Shown: positions 16,506 through 25,900 of the stretch, in pieces
How positions within the stretch are numbered: the first letter of the stretch is position 1
How the letters are laid out: the number at the start of each line of letters is the position of its first letter
NCBI GenBank assembly: GCA_025056175.1
Contig: JANWWK010000023.1
Span: 1-51,980 of the forward strand
Direction: 5' to 3'
Origin: Anaerolineales bacterium
GTDB taxonomy: Bacteria; Chloroflexota; Anaerolineae; Anaerolineales; Villigracilaceae
DNA length: 51,980 nt
Program-made: the position numbers and the translations under genes
The notes under the pieces: model-generated
Told to the model about the DNA's origin: nothing
Seen by the model: the letters and a program-made list of their open reading frames with translations, nothing else
Database searches by the model: none

Positions 16506-17393
16506 TCACGAGTCTGCGTGCTGGCGAAGCGCTTTCGCCACCGCGCGGATGTGTTCGGGACCGGAACCACAACACCCGCCAAAGATTTTGACCTGTTGCG
16601 CAGCAAATTTTTGGGCGTATTCGGCCATCACAGCCGGGGTCACGTCATACACCATGTCTCCCCCGCTGGTATGTGGCAGGCCGGCGTTTGGTTTCGCCAT
16701 CAGGACAGCCTCCGGCACGGCAGCGCGCATTTGCTCAATGGCTGTAAGCGTTTCGGAGAGCGTTCGACCGCAATTTGCACCGATGGCCGTGACCCCCAGC
16801 GCCCAGATTTCTCGCGCTGCTTTTTCGGGCTTAATGCCCATCATTGTGCGGCCATGTGTATCGAAACTGAAGGTGACCAGCAGGGGGATTCCAGAGTTTA
16901 TGCGGCGCACGCCCTCGATAGCGGCTTTGGCCTCATTAATGTCGCTCATCGTTTCGATGAGAATTGCATCTACCCCGCCGGACAGCAGTCCTTCGGCTTG
17001 TTCGGCAAACCCTTCAACTGCTTCTTCATAAGCGAGCTTGCCCAACGGTTTGAGCAACTCGCCGCTCGGACCGATGTCGCCGAAGACCAGAGCTGTCTCG
17101 CCCGCAGTTTCGCGTGCCAGGCGGGCAGCGGTTTCGTTAATAGTTCGCACCTGTCCCTCCAGGCCATGCCGTGCCAGGCGGAAGCGCGTGCCGCCGAACG
17201 TGTTCGTCAATACGATGTTTGCACCGGCTTCGAGATAACTGCGATGCAGCGCCCGAATGGCTTCGGGGTTTTCCAGGTTCCAGCGTTCGGGCGAGTCGCC
17301 TGGTTTCAGGCCGGCCTTCTGCAACTGCGTGCCGGTGGCGCCATCCGCGAGCAAGATACCCGCCCCGGCGAGTAAATCGTTCAGTGTCGACAT
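16506..17393 (-). CDS. Homocysteine S-methyltransferase (MetH-N/BHMT-like)
   Basis: This 295-residue TIM-barrel protein matches the homocysteine-binding module: DGATGTQLQ at residues 17-25, ANIVLTNTFGGTRFRL, the first zinc Cys in GANCGRT, and the paired zinc cysteines in GGCCGSGPEHIRA near the end. It would methylate homocysteine to methionine using a methyl donor such as S-methylmethionine or a corrinoid protein; no cobalamin domain is attached. The ATG at 17393 has GCGGAGGA 5 nt upstream, and TATAAT on the minus strand (17436-17441) supplies a promoter. Confidence 0.9.
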   Translation of the reverse strand: MSTLNDLLAGAGILLADGATGTQLQKAGLKPGDSPERWNLENPEAIRALHRSYLEAGANIVLTNTFGGTRFRLARHGLEGQVRTINETAARLARETAGETALVFGDIGPSGELLKPLGKLAYEEAVEGFAEQAEGLLSGGVDAILIETMSDINEAKAAIEGVRRINSGIPLLVTFSFDTHGRTMMGIKPEKAAREIWALGVTAIGANCGRTLSETLTAIEQMRAAVPEAVLMAKPNAGLPHTSGGDMVYDVTPAVMAEYAQKFAAQQVKIFGGCCGSGPEHIRAVAKALRQHADS

Positions 17394-17435
17394 GCATTCC
17401 TCCGCAAGAAAAATCAGGATGGTATCCCTCCTTCA

Positions 17436-17441
17436 ATTATA
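17436..17441 (-). promoter_or_regulatory. -10 box of the homocysteine methyltransferase gene
   Basis: TATAAT on the minus strand lies 42 nt upstream of the ATG at 17393, giving a leader of about 35 nt, too short for a SAM or cobalamin riboswitch. The spacer also carries the divergent tRNA promoter. Confidence 0.5.
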
Positions 17442-17492
17442 CATCTCCCCCTTTCTTTGCTTATCGCCCGGTTTGCGCCGCACAAATTGTTG

Positions 17493-17498
17493 TATAAT
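17493..17498 (+). promoter_or_regulatory. -10 box of the tRNA-Arg gene
   Basis: A perfect TATAAT ends 11 nt before the first tRNA base at 17510. The -35 is poor (TTGCGC-like about 15 nt upstream). Confidence 0.55.
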
Positions 17499-17509
17499 CG
17501 CGCTTGCCC

Positions 17510-17581
17510 GCCCCGGTAGTTCAATGGATAGAACAGGGCACTCCTAAGGCTCTAATGTGAGTTCGATTCTCGCCCGGGGCA
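17510..17581 (+). tRNA. tRNA-Arg, anticodon CCU
   Basis: A full cloverleaf can be drawn. The acceptor stem GCCCCGG pairs with CCGGGGC, the D stem GTTC/GAAC holds an AATGGATA loop, the anticodon loop CTCCTAA places CCT at 17543-17545 (reads AGG), and the T arm GTGAG/CTCGC holds TTCGATT. The anticodon stem has one A-G mismatch at its loop end and one G-T pair, and the variable loop is only four bases. The discriminator base is A and CCA is not encoded. Confidence 0.92.
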
Positions 17582-17640
17582 TCACCTTAAAAAATCTGGG
17601 AGCGCTTGTAATTTTTCCCGGAATGTAGTACCATAAATGC

Positions 17641-17681
17641 AGGCAGATGTCAGGGTGCCCCCCTCACCCTGGCATCTGCCT
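17641..17681. terminator. Long hairpin at the 3' end of the GT87 gene
   Basis: A 17-bp stem (17641-17657 with 17665-17681) with one G-T wobble has a CCCCCCT loop. It includes the stop codon and last residues of the minus-strand GT87 gene. No strong T-run follows directly on either strand, so termination is only probable; protection of the 3' end is another option. Confidence 0.45.
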
Positions 17682-18804
17682 CTTTAAAGTGCCATAACAA
17701 GGCCAATATCAGCAACGCCGAGACGGCTAAGAGAGGGTTGCCTTGCCGTCCGAGCGCCAGCGCGCCCCAGGGCAGCAGATACGCAATCAGCAACACACTG
17801 CGGCCTGGCAGCGAGCGGATGGTATCGGTCAGCGCGAGCAACGGCAAAAGCAGAAGAACGTAATCGTAGTTGAGCAGATAAGGGTCTACCAGGAGGGTGA
17901 ACAAGACCGCCAGATTCATCAGTAGATGTGGGTCGGCAATTTTTTCACGAAAGCGCCAGAGCAGGGCTGTCATCAGTCCTGCCCCCAAAACGATGCTCAG
18001 TAACGCTGCTTGCGCCGTATCTGGCTGACCGGTGACCAGTCGCCACAGCCCTACCGGAAGGCTGGCGCATAATTCGCACGTTTGCACGCCTGGAATCTCG
18101 CGGTAGTGCAAGAGCGAAGCCAGATACGTCTGCGGCCAACGGGGGTCGGCCAGCAGGCCAAAGGCAGCCAGTGCGACGGCCAACAAAAGCGTGAAGCCGA
18201 TTGCCCGGCGGGCAAATGCGGAATGGCGATGGAAGATGAGCCAGCCAAACGCCGCCAGCGCTGCGAACAGGCCGATATGCGGTTTGAACGTCATCAGTGC
18301 CAGCGAGACGGCCAGAGCAGGAGCTGATGGACGCCGCGCTGCCCATACAAAGAGCGCCGTTCCCATTAAAACTGGCATGGAATACTGCCCTACGATGAGC
18401 AACCCGAAGGCCGGAATAAACAAGACTGCGGCCAGGATGCCGAACAGACGCGCCGGGATGCTCCAGCGCGGAGTAACGAACCAGATTGAGACGGCAAGCA
18501 TCGTCAGATTGAGAAGAAACCACAGCCGCGCCGCTGCTGCGAGGGGCAAAAGTGCCAGGGGCAGAGTCAACAGAGCATACCAGGGTGGGTAGGGGTAAGG
18601 GTGGAACTCAAAATCGGGCCGGGTTTGGGCGCGCACCCATTCCAATTGTGCCGGATAATCGTAAAGCGGGATGCCGTTCAAGCGGGCGGCATCCGAAAAA
18701 TACAAAACCGAAAAATCCTGATAGTATGGTATCGGTAGAGGGACGAACAGCGCCACCAGGGGCAGGAGCAACAACCAGGCCAGCACAAGCCAGAGTGGTT
18801 TCAT
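17650..18804 (-). CDS. GT87-family (DUF2029) integral membrane glycosyltransferase
   Basis: This 384-residue protein has roughly ten hydrophobic segments and the features of the DUF2029/GT87 family. These are an early YYQDFSVLYF segment whose acidic residue sits after the first span, a YPPWYALLTLPLALLPL segment, and VGQYSMPVLMGTALF, matching the GQ-N/S helix start common to these proteins. Relatives use polyprenyl-phosphate sugars to build envelope glycolipids. It overlaps the upstream large exported protein by 4 nt (ATGA) and is the last gene of the 26.8-17.6 kb minus-strand envelope block. Its stop lies inside a long hairpin. Confidence 0.82.
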   Translation of the reverse strand: MKPLWLVLAWLLLLPLVALFVPLPIPYYQDFSVLYFSDAARLNGIPLYDYPAQLEWVRAQTRPDFEFHPYPYPPWYALLTLPLALLPLAAAARLWFLLNLTMLAVSIWFVTPRWSIPARLFGILAAVLFIPAFGLLIVGQYSMPVLMGTALFVWAARRPSAPALAVSLALMTFKPHIGLFAALAAFGWLIFHRHSAFARRAIGFTLLLAVALAAFGLLADPRWPQTYLASLLHYREIPGVQTCELCASLPVGLWRLVTGQPDTAQAALLSIVLGAGLMTALLWRFREKIADPHLLMNLAVLFTLLVDPYLLNYDYVLLLLPLLALTDTIRSLPGRSVLLIAYLLPWGALALGRQGNPLLAVSALLILALLWHFKEADARVRGAP

Positions 18805-20603
18805 GGAAACACCGTAAACGAGAGTTTCGAGGCGGAAATGTGAACAACGGTGAACGGGAACGGCAAAAAGAAGCCGGGCGAGAGCTCCAGGTTCGGGTCT
18901 TCCGGGAAGGTAAGAAACGGAACGGCATCCAGGAACGAATCAACAGCAGTCACCTGCCCGGCAGACACCTGGATTCTCAGCATCGCACCGCCTTCCACCT
19001 GTAGCTGGATTCCGTCTGGCAGAGGTTCCAGGTGGTATTTTTGTGTCCAGGCGGGTAGAAAGCGGGTTTGAGGAGAGAGCGCCACGGGAATGCGGCTCTG
19101 GATGGCAGGCGAGAAGGCCGCTTCCAGCCCGGTTTCGGTCAGGCGGTACCTCTTCTCGCGCCCATCTGCAGAGCGGAAACGCAGGCCGATGGCGCTGATT
19201 TCAGCCTGGTAAGGCCGGAAGGGGTTATCAGCATCGCCAAATGCACCCATGATTTGCGCTGGGTCGGCGGCCTGGCCCTGAGAGAGGTCCCATTGAGAGC
19301 GGTCGCTCAGGCCGATAAAAAATTGTGCTGTGGGAGCGATGATTTGCTCTGGCCCGGCAAACAGGAAGACCAGTCGCCCGCCCTGCGGGTCGAAGACGGC
19401 GTAGAAACGTGCAGAGGCCAGAATGCACAGGTCGTTGCACGCTGCTATTGAGGTGGGCTGCTCAGCCCAGTGCGCAGCCTGTTCCAGCACCGTCACCAGC
19501 CAGGCATATTGCCGGGCTAATGCCGGGTCGGATTGGGAGAGCATTTCTTGTGCTGCGGTTACCTCATTCACCGTGATAGAAGCAGGGCTGTTGGAAACGA
19601 CCGATGCGTTGGCTGGCGCTGCAAAAAAATATGGACGCGCGGTGAGCCAGGCAAAAGCAGCATGAGCATATTCATACGTTCCCCAGGTGCTGCGTTGAAA
19701 ATCGCCGCCGATGCGAAGCGGATGTGAAGAGGGAGAAGGGGGGGATACAACCGAAGCCATCAGATGCTGGCGCGCTTCGAGGGGCAACCCCTCGCCGGTC
19801 GGGTCAAAAGAGAGCAATTGCTCCGGTGGCATCGAGCCGGTGGCGCGAGCAAGCAAACCGGTGCTTTCCAGGTAGTAAATCTGTGCCATGCCGCCGACGG
19901 CTTCGAGCGCTGACTGTGTGGCAGGGGAGTCTGTACCGTATAGTGTGAGCGGAATATGGTAGAGTTCAGCGGCTTCCAGCAGGCCGCGCAAGCCATGTCG
20001 TTCGCCGCGTGGCCCGCTATGGGCGCCATCCCACCGCCGCCAGGCTTGCAGTGGAGTGGCAGCAGGGTAGAACGTGTTGTAGAAGATGAATTGCACAGGA
20101 AGCGGTTCGATGGCTGTCTGTGCGCCAAACGATGTGATGAGCGTTTCGGCAGCAGTGCGAACGAGGAGTAGAGTCTCCGCCTGGGGGCGGCAATCGGACA
20201 GGGAGAGGGTCACGATGTCGGTGACCGTGTCTGCTTGCAGGCGAGTTCCTGCTGGGGGCAGGGAGGCACTGGAGAAGTGAAGCGTGCGCGCTTGTGCCGC
20301 GTTCCCTTGCCGGACAGGGTTGGAGAACAGCTCGAGCGTAAAGGCATATTCGGGCGGGTCGGGCAGGTCGAGGAAGTCTAACCGGATTTCGCAACGCGAC
20401 CCGGCTGGGCGGGCGAAGATGGCTGTTATATCGGAGGCCGGGTTGGGGGCGTGAGAAGCATCCACCAGGCGCAAATGCTCCAGCCGCCAGGGGCGTTCCG
20501 AAGGGACGAGTCTGCCAATTTCCCTGCCCAACAAGAGAACAAAGAGCAGGGCAGTGAGGGTGGCAATCCTTAATGCGTAATCTGCTCTTGGGAATGCCTG
20601 CAA
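18801..20603 (-). CDS. Large exported/anchored protein of unknown function
   Basis: This 600-residue protein has one N-terminal hydrophobic segment (about residues 11-28) and otherwise looks extracytoplasmic. I do not recognise a family. Visible features are a central polysaccharide-deacetylase-like or TIM-barrel-like segment without its catalytic motifs (GLRGLLEAAELYHIPLTLYGTDSPATQSALEAVGG-type sequence, about 205-240), and a C-terminal beta-rich half. The start is a TTG at 20603 with AGGAAG about 9 nt upstream, inside the spacer to the SH3 lipoprotein. The ATGA overlap with the GT87 gene suggests a joint function at the cell surface. Confidence 0.75.
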   Translation of the reverse strand: MQAFPRADYALRIATLTALLFVLLLGREIGRLVPSERPWRLEHLRLVDASHAPNPASDITAIFARPAGSRCEIRLDFLDLPDPPEYAFTLELFSNPVRQGNAAQARTLHFSSASLPPAGTRLQADTVTDIVTLSLSDCRPQAETLLLVRTAAETLITSFGAQTAIEPLPVQFIFYNTFYPAATPLQAWRRWDGAHSGPRGERHGLRGLLEAAELYHIPLTLYGTDSPATQSALEAVGGMAQIYYLESTGLLARATGSMPPEQLLSFDPTGEGLPLEARQHLMASVVSPPSPSSHPLRIGGDFQRSTWGTYEYAHAAFAWLTARPYFFAAPANASVVSNSPASITVNEVTAAQEMLSQSDPALARQYAWLVTVLEQAAHWAEQPTSIAACNDLCILASARFYAVFDPQGGRLVFLFAGPEQIIAPTAQFFIGLSDRSQWDLSQGQAADPAQIMGAFGDADNPFRPYQAEISAIGLRFRSADGREKRYRLTETGLEAAFSPAIQSRIPVALSPQTRFLPAWTQKYHLEPLPDGIQLQVEGGAMLRIQVSAGQVTAVDSFLDAVPFLTFPEDPNLELSPGFFLPFPFTVVHISASKLSFTVFP

Positions 20604-20621
20604 TTTCGTACTTCCTGATTG

Positions 20622-21773
20622 TTATGGCGTGGGTAATGGTGTGCCTTGTTCGTTGAAGTAGGGGACGCGGCGCATGTCACCCAGGACGCGCACGTTCTTG
20701 CGTGGGATGTAGGCGCGCCCTTCGGTGAAGGCCGGGAATTGAATCTGGTACCATTCACCGATGAGCGAAATGCCGGTGATGTAGATTTCATCCCCTTTCT
20801 TAAGCGCGCCGACCTGCGCTGAGAGCGAGTTTGGTTCAGCGTAGATGACCGCATCGGCTTCCATACGCGCCAGGGGGCCAGCAGGGGTGGGGCGCGGCGT
20901 GTTGGTGATGGTGGGGGTCACATTCGGGTCGGGGGTAGACGTGGGTGGTTCGGGAGTCAATTCCATGCCCAGCACATCGAAACGCGGCAGGCCAGAGAAG
21001 CCATCCGGGCCGGGTTCCAGGGCGCTGCGGGCAACCCAGGCTTTGCCATTTGGGCCAGAGGGGAAATCAAACTGCGCCCATTCGTTGTCGCCGTAGCGTC
21101 CTGTCATGCTGATTTGCTGGCCGGGCGGTAACACGGTCAACACCATGCACCCCACGCTGGGACAGACGCGCGCATTGGCGGGGGCGATGACGGTTGCCGG
21201 GCGAACTTTATCCCCTTGCGGGACGGGTGGGATGGGCAGAGGGGTGCCGGGAATTTCCCACACGAGGGGCGGACGCAGGACGAGATTACCGGCATTGTCG
21301 TAGAAGGCAATCGGCAGGCGGTACAGGTCGGTGTTTTCGATTTGGACGGCGCTGGCAAGAATCCAGGCGTAGCCGGTGGGAGAATCGGGCCAGACGATGT
21401 AGTACCAGTTCGATTCGGGATTGCGGGCCGCAATGCTGATTTTCTGATTGAAGAACACGCCGCCCAGATTCTTTCCACCGCGCCGCGGGTCGGAACGGAC
21501 GTTCAGGTTCGCATTCGCAATGCCTGGCACGGGCTGCAAAGTTACCGCAACGGTTGGTGTGGGCGTAAGGGTGGGTTCGGGCGTGAACGTGGCGGTGAAG
21601 GCGGGGGTTGGGGTGGCCGCAGCGGCCTGTTTTGTGACATCTGCAATCGCCGTCAGCATGACAGCAGTGCGGATGGCGGCGACATCTATGGTGGGTGTGG
21701 CAGGCAAAGACCCCGGCGCAGCGCAACCGGCCAGCAAGGCGAGGAAGAACAACCACAACAAGGATTTTTTCAT
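20622..21773 (-). CDS. SH3-domain lipoprotein (three SH3b-like modules)
   Basis: This 383-residue lipoprotein has a signal peptide with lipobox LAGC (C17) and a Thr/Pro-rich linker (about 53-76). Three SH3b-like modules follow: ANLNVRSDPRRGG...WYYIVWPDSPTGYAWI, ANARVCPSVGC...WAQFDF...GKAWV, and ADAVIYAEPNSLS...WYQIQFP...GRAYI. SH3b modules bind peptidoglycan or proteins outside the cell. The second module's CPSVGC has paired cysteines, possibly a disulfide. It ends 19 nt before the next gene's TTG and starts 4 nt after the second SH3 lipoprotein, so the block is one operon with the penicillin-binding protein. Confidence 0.88.
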   Translation of the reverse strand: MKKSLLWLFFLALLAGCAAPGSLPATPTIDVAAIRTAVMLTAIADVTKQAAAATPTPAFTATFTPEPTLTPTPTVAVTLQPVPGIANANLNVRSDPRRGGKNLGGVFFNQKISIAARNPESNWYYIVWPDSPTGYAWILASAVQIENTDLYRLPIAFYDNAGNLVLRPPLVWEIPGTPLPIPPVPQGDKVRPATVIAPANARVCPSVGCMVLTVLPPGQQISMTGRYGDNEWAQFDFPSGPNGKAWVARSALEPGPDGFSGLPRFDVLGMELTPEPPTSTPDPNVTPTITNTPRPTPAGPLARMEADAVIYAEPNSLSAQVGALKKGDEIYITGISLIGEWYQIQFPAFTEGRAYIPRKNVRVLGDMRRVPYFNEQGTPLPTP

Positions 21774-21777
21774 CGTT

Positions 21778-22995
21778 TTATGGTTTCAGGCTTATCGTCA
21801 GCGTGTAAGAGACGTATCGCAATGGACCACCCGACCCATCGGCGCGCAAAACGAGCAGATATTCCTGTCCGCCCAGCACTTTGAGCGCCAGGCCGTATTG
21901 TCCGCACAGGAGTTGTGGCGAATCGGGCACCGGTCGGCCTTGTTTGCGCAGACTGGCCGTAATTCCGCCGTTACCTTTGCAATCGAGCCGGGCATAAACG
22001 TACCCCGCTTCGGAAGTGGGGATGTAGGGGACGAAGGCTACCCAATCGGCGTCGTCTCCGGTGGGGGAGGAGAGGTCACTTGAATAGGAGAATGACTCTG
22101 CCCCGGAGGGAGAAAATTCCAGTCGGACAGCGGGATTTTGTTCCGAATCGCCATCTCCGGCGGCGGGAGAAAATGCGGTGGGGGTCAGGGTTGCCTGACC
22201 CGGCGCGTTGCCTTCTTCTGGCGCATACACCAGGTTGCCCTGGTTGTCGTAGTAGGGTAAACCCTGCAAATTGGGTGCATCCACATATGCAGCGGCAACC
22301 CAGCCAATTTCTTGCGTGCCTACGGGGTAGTAGATGCGATACCAGGTGTTGGTCTGGTTGCGACCGTTGAGGATAACCACTTTGCCCGCTTCTATCAACC
22401 CAAGCGAGGCAAACGTGGAAGCTGGCCCGGCGCGGACGTTGATGGTGGTTCGGATGGTGGCAAAGTAGGGGTTGGCGGTGGGAGAGGCTTCAGGTTGGGT
22501 CGGCAGGGGCAGATCTGGCGTGGCAGCCTGCAAGACGGGCAGGCTGGCAATTTCGCGCCCTTCCAGGGTGATGAAACTGGCTGCTACCCAGCCGGTGGTA
22601 GAGGAATTGGGCGGGTAGATGACCATCAGCCACTGGTCGGTGGAATCGCGTCCGAGCACTTGCACGCGTGTTGCGGCAGGAAGCAGGCCGAGCGCATTTG
22701 CCACCGAAGATGGCGCGGAACGAACGTTGACCTGGGCAGTGGTTGCACCGCTGAGCGGGGCAAAGGTCGGCGCTATGGTCGGGGGAGCAGGGGTCAGGCT
22801 GGGGCGCGGCGTGAAGGTGGGCGGCAGGGTTGCCGTGTAGAACGGCAGAGGGGTGGGGGTATCGGTCGGTGTGGCGGCCGGAGCCGTTGCGGCTGGGGCG
22901 CACGAGGTGAGCAGGAAGAGCAAAATCGTCGCAAGGGGAAACGCTCTCCTTGCCATGCGGCAATGACGAGATTTTGTCTGGACAATACACGTCAT
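21778..22995 (-). CDS. SH3-domain lipoprotein (two SH3b-like modules plus beta domain)
   Basis: This 405-residue lipoprotein has a signal peptide with lipobox LTSC at about C32 from the ATG at 22995; an internal ATG at 22956 would give a more standard signal peptide. A Thr/Pro linker is followed by SH3b modules AQVNVRSAPSSVANALG...WLMVIYPP...TGWV and TINVRAGPASTFASLG...WYRIYYPV...IGWV. The C-terminal beta domain (about 290-405) contains two cysteines and resembles pre-peptidase-type beta sandwiches. The ATG at 22995 overlaps the stop of the penicillin-binding protein (ATGA), so translation is coupled. Paralogous to the neighbouring lipoprotein by architecture. Confidence 0.87.
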   Translation of the reverse strand: MTCIVQTKSRHCRMARRAFPLATILLFLLTSCAPAATAPAATPTDTPTPLPFYTATLPPTFTPRPSLTPAPPTIAPTFAPLSGATTAQVNVRSAPSSVANALGLLPAATRVQVLGRDSTDQWLMVIYPPNSSTTGWVAASFITLEGREIASLPVLQAATPDLPLPTQPEASPTANPYFATIRTTINVRAGPASTFASLGLIEAGKVVILNGRNQTNTWYRIYYPVGTQEIGWVAAAYVDAPNLQGLPYYDNQGNLVYAPEEGNAPGQATLTPTAFSPAAGDGDSEQNPAVRLEFSPSGAESFSYSSDLSSPTGDDADWVAFVPYIPTSEAGYVYARLDCKGNGGITASLRKQGRPVPDSPQLLCGQYGLALKVLGGQEYLLVLRADGSGGPLRYVSYTLTISLKP

Positions 22996-25900
22996 GGCGT
23001 GGCTGTTGGCTCTGGAGTGGGTGGTTCAGGGGTGGCCGAGGGCGTAGGCGGCAGAGCGGTGGGGGTTTCGGTCGGCGGAATCGGCGTAGGAATGGGAGGC
23101 GTGTATTCGATTTGGATACGAATCACCCGTTCGGCGTAGCCGCCTTCCTGGTTTTCGATGCGCAGCCGCAGGCTGAAGCGCCCGTTGCCGGTTTTTTCCA
23201 GGTCCCAGGTGACGACTTTCATCCGCCCTGGAACACGCTGGTCACTTTGGATGAGCAGTTGCCAGGCGTCCTCGCGCGGGTTGTCCCCTTCGGCATATTC
23301 CAGCCGCCAGGTGGTAAAGCCATCGGTGGCATCGGCAATGATTTCGACGTCTATGGCTGACTCGGTGAGGGTTTGTCCATCGCGGAGGTTCTCAATTGAG
23401 AGGGTGGCGCGGGGTGTATTGGCATTGCATTCGTCTTGCGGGGTGAAGAAGAGAGGCGGCTCAAAGCCCATCTGTTCAGCCCAGGCGCGGCCTTCATCGG
23501 TTTTTCGTAACCAGAAGCGCGCATTTGGGTCGGTAACGTTCAGGGTCATCTTTTTCTGCACAAAGTCACGGCAGGAATTATTGGCAATTTGCCCGCTCCA
23601 GGTATCTATGATGACTTCTTTCCATAAGTCTTCGGTGGCGGGTAAGGGTGGCTGGTCGGCGGCGAAGAGTTCGCTGCGCTGTTGTGGACACCATTGCGAA
23701 GGTTCGGTTCCGGAGATGGCGCAGATGACTTTATCTACGATCCCGGCAGGCCGCACGAAGGGGGAGGGATTGCCCCCTGTGATGCGCGGAACGGCCTGAA
23801 GCATGAATTGAGACCAGATGGGCGCAGCGCCGGTGAGGCCGGTGGTGTTCTGCATGGGGGTGTAATCGGCGTTGCCTACCCATACGCCTGCTGCCAGGTC
23901 GGGAGTGTAACCTATCGTCCAGTTGTCGCGAAAGTCGTTCGTGGTGCCGGTTTTGGCAGCAGCAGGGAATGGCAGGTTCAGCGCCGAGTTTGAGCCGAAC
24001 ATCGGGCGGCGCGCTTCGTTATCGGAGAGGATGGAGGAGATGAGAAAGGCATGTTCTGGCCGGATGACTTGTTCGCCAGGGGGTGGGGTGTATTGCTCAA
24101 CGACATTTCCATCGCTATCTACGACTTTGAGGATGGAAACCGGCGGCACGCGCACGCCATTGTTGGCAAAGACGGCGAAGGCGCTGGTCATCTCCAGCAG
24201 GCTGACTTCGCCACCGCCCAGAGTGAGCGCCAGGCCGTAGTCGTTGCGAGTCAGGCTGGTGATGCCCAATTTTTGGGCCATACCAATCAGCCCTTCTTTG
24301 GCGGGAGTGTTGGGGTCATCGTAAATGCCCACTTCGTAGAGCGCGCGCACAGCAGGGATGTTATAGGAGTTTGCCAGCGCGCTGCGTACCGTCACCGGGC
24401 CGTGAAATTTGCCATCGTAATTGCGGGGAACGTAAGGTTCACGCGGGTCATTCGGGTCACCGGAGGGTGGGAAGCCGGTTGGCACGTCCCAAATCAGAGT
24501 GGATGCGGTCCAGCCTTTCTCGAATGCGGCTACGTAGGTCAGTGGTTTGATGGACGAGCCGGGTTGGCGGGTAGGGCTGACGGCCATGTTCACCTGACCG
24601 TCAATTGCTTCGTTGTAGAAATCAGGCGAGCCAACCATGACCAGAATTTCACCGCTTTGCGGCTGAATGGCAACCAGCGCGCCGTTTTTGACGTTGCGGC
24701 CCTGGCTAAACAACGTGTTCACCTGGTTCGTTACCAATTGTTGCGCCAGGTCTTGAAGTGCCGGGTCGAGCGTGGTATAGACGGTGAAACCGGAGCGGTA
24801 AATCGTCTGCGCGTCATATTTGGATTCCAGCTGTGCGCGAATGTATTGCACCCAATGTGGATAGCGCATCTGGATGTTGGGCGCGGGAAATTTGAAGTTT
24901 TCGATGTCCTGTGCGGCCTGTAAAGATTCCTGTACGCCGACGCAAACCGGCTGTGGGCTGTTGCTGACCTGAATACACCCTTTTTCGGCACTCAATTGAT
25001 ACATCAGGACGATGACATCGCGGTGACGGGTAAGCGTCGCAAGGCGGTTGGTATGAATGTCATAGACCGCCGGCGACTGCGGCAGGCCAGCCAGGAAGGA
25101 AGCCTGTGCCAGGTTCAGGTCATCGGCCAGCAAGCCGTTGGGGGTGCCCGTCAGCTGGCCGTCTATGGCCGGGCCAAAATAGGTTTCGGCGGCGGCTTCG
25201 ATGCCGTAAGCCAGGTTGCCGTAGTAAATTTCGTTCAGGTACAGTTCCAGGATTTCATCTTTACTGTAACGGCGGGTAATTTCGGCAGCCAGGATGATTT
25301 CGCGCACTTTTCGCAGGTAAGTGCGCTGGTTGCGTTCTTCGGGCGAGAGCAGGAGTGCGCGCGCTAACTGTTGGGTGATGGTAGATGCCCCGCCGCCTTC
25401 TCCGCCGGTTTGTAAGTTGGCCCATAAAGCGCGCAGGATGGCAAGCGGGTCGAAACCGGGATGGTTGTAGAACTCTTTGTCTTCGGTGGCGATGGTTGCG
25501 GCAACGACGTAAGGAGAAATTTGATTCAGTTTGACGGTGGTGCGCCGCCCGGCGGACGGGTCGAGAATTTCGTACAAGCTGTTTCCGTTGCGGTCGAGGA
25601 TGCGGGTGGTCTCGAATTGTGAGGAACGCGCCCGCAGGTCATCTACGGTGGGCAAATCGGCGGCAATCGAGAGGTAAGCCGCCACAGCGGCAATCGAGCC
25701 CACGATGAGGGCGCCGACGAATACGAATAACCCAATGACCAGTCCGCGCATCAAACAACCCCAGGGGGGTCGCCGCACACGGGGCTGGGTCGATTGCCCA
25801 ACAGGCGCGGTTCGCCGGCTTGCGACGACAGGACGGCGCGGTCCGGTGGCTGATTGCAGTGCCGCAGGTGTGACGCGCGTGGCATTCAGGTCAATGGCTT

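Noticed and set aside
17394-17440. SAM or cobalamin riboswitch before the homocysteine methyltransferase
   Set aside because: The leader is only about 35 nt after the -10 box, with no room for an aptamer.
22000-22900. CRISPR-like or VNTR array in the Thr/Pro-linker regions of the lipoproteins
   Set aside because: The repetition follows from TP-rich coding sequence, with no conserved repeat-spacer pattern.
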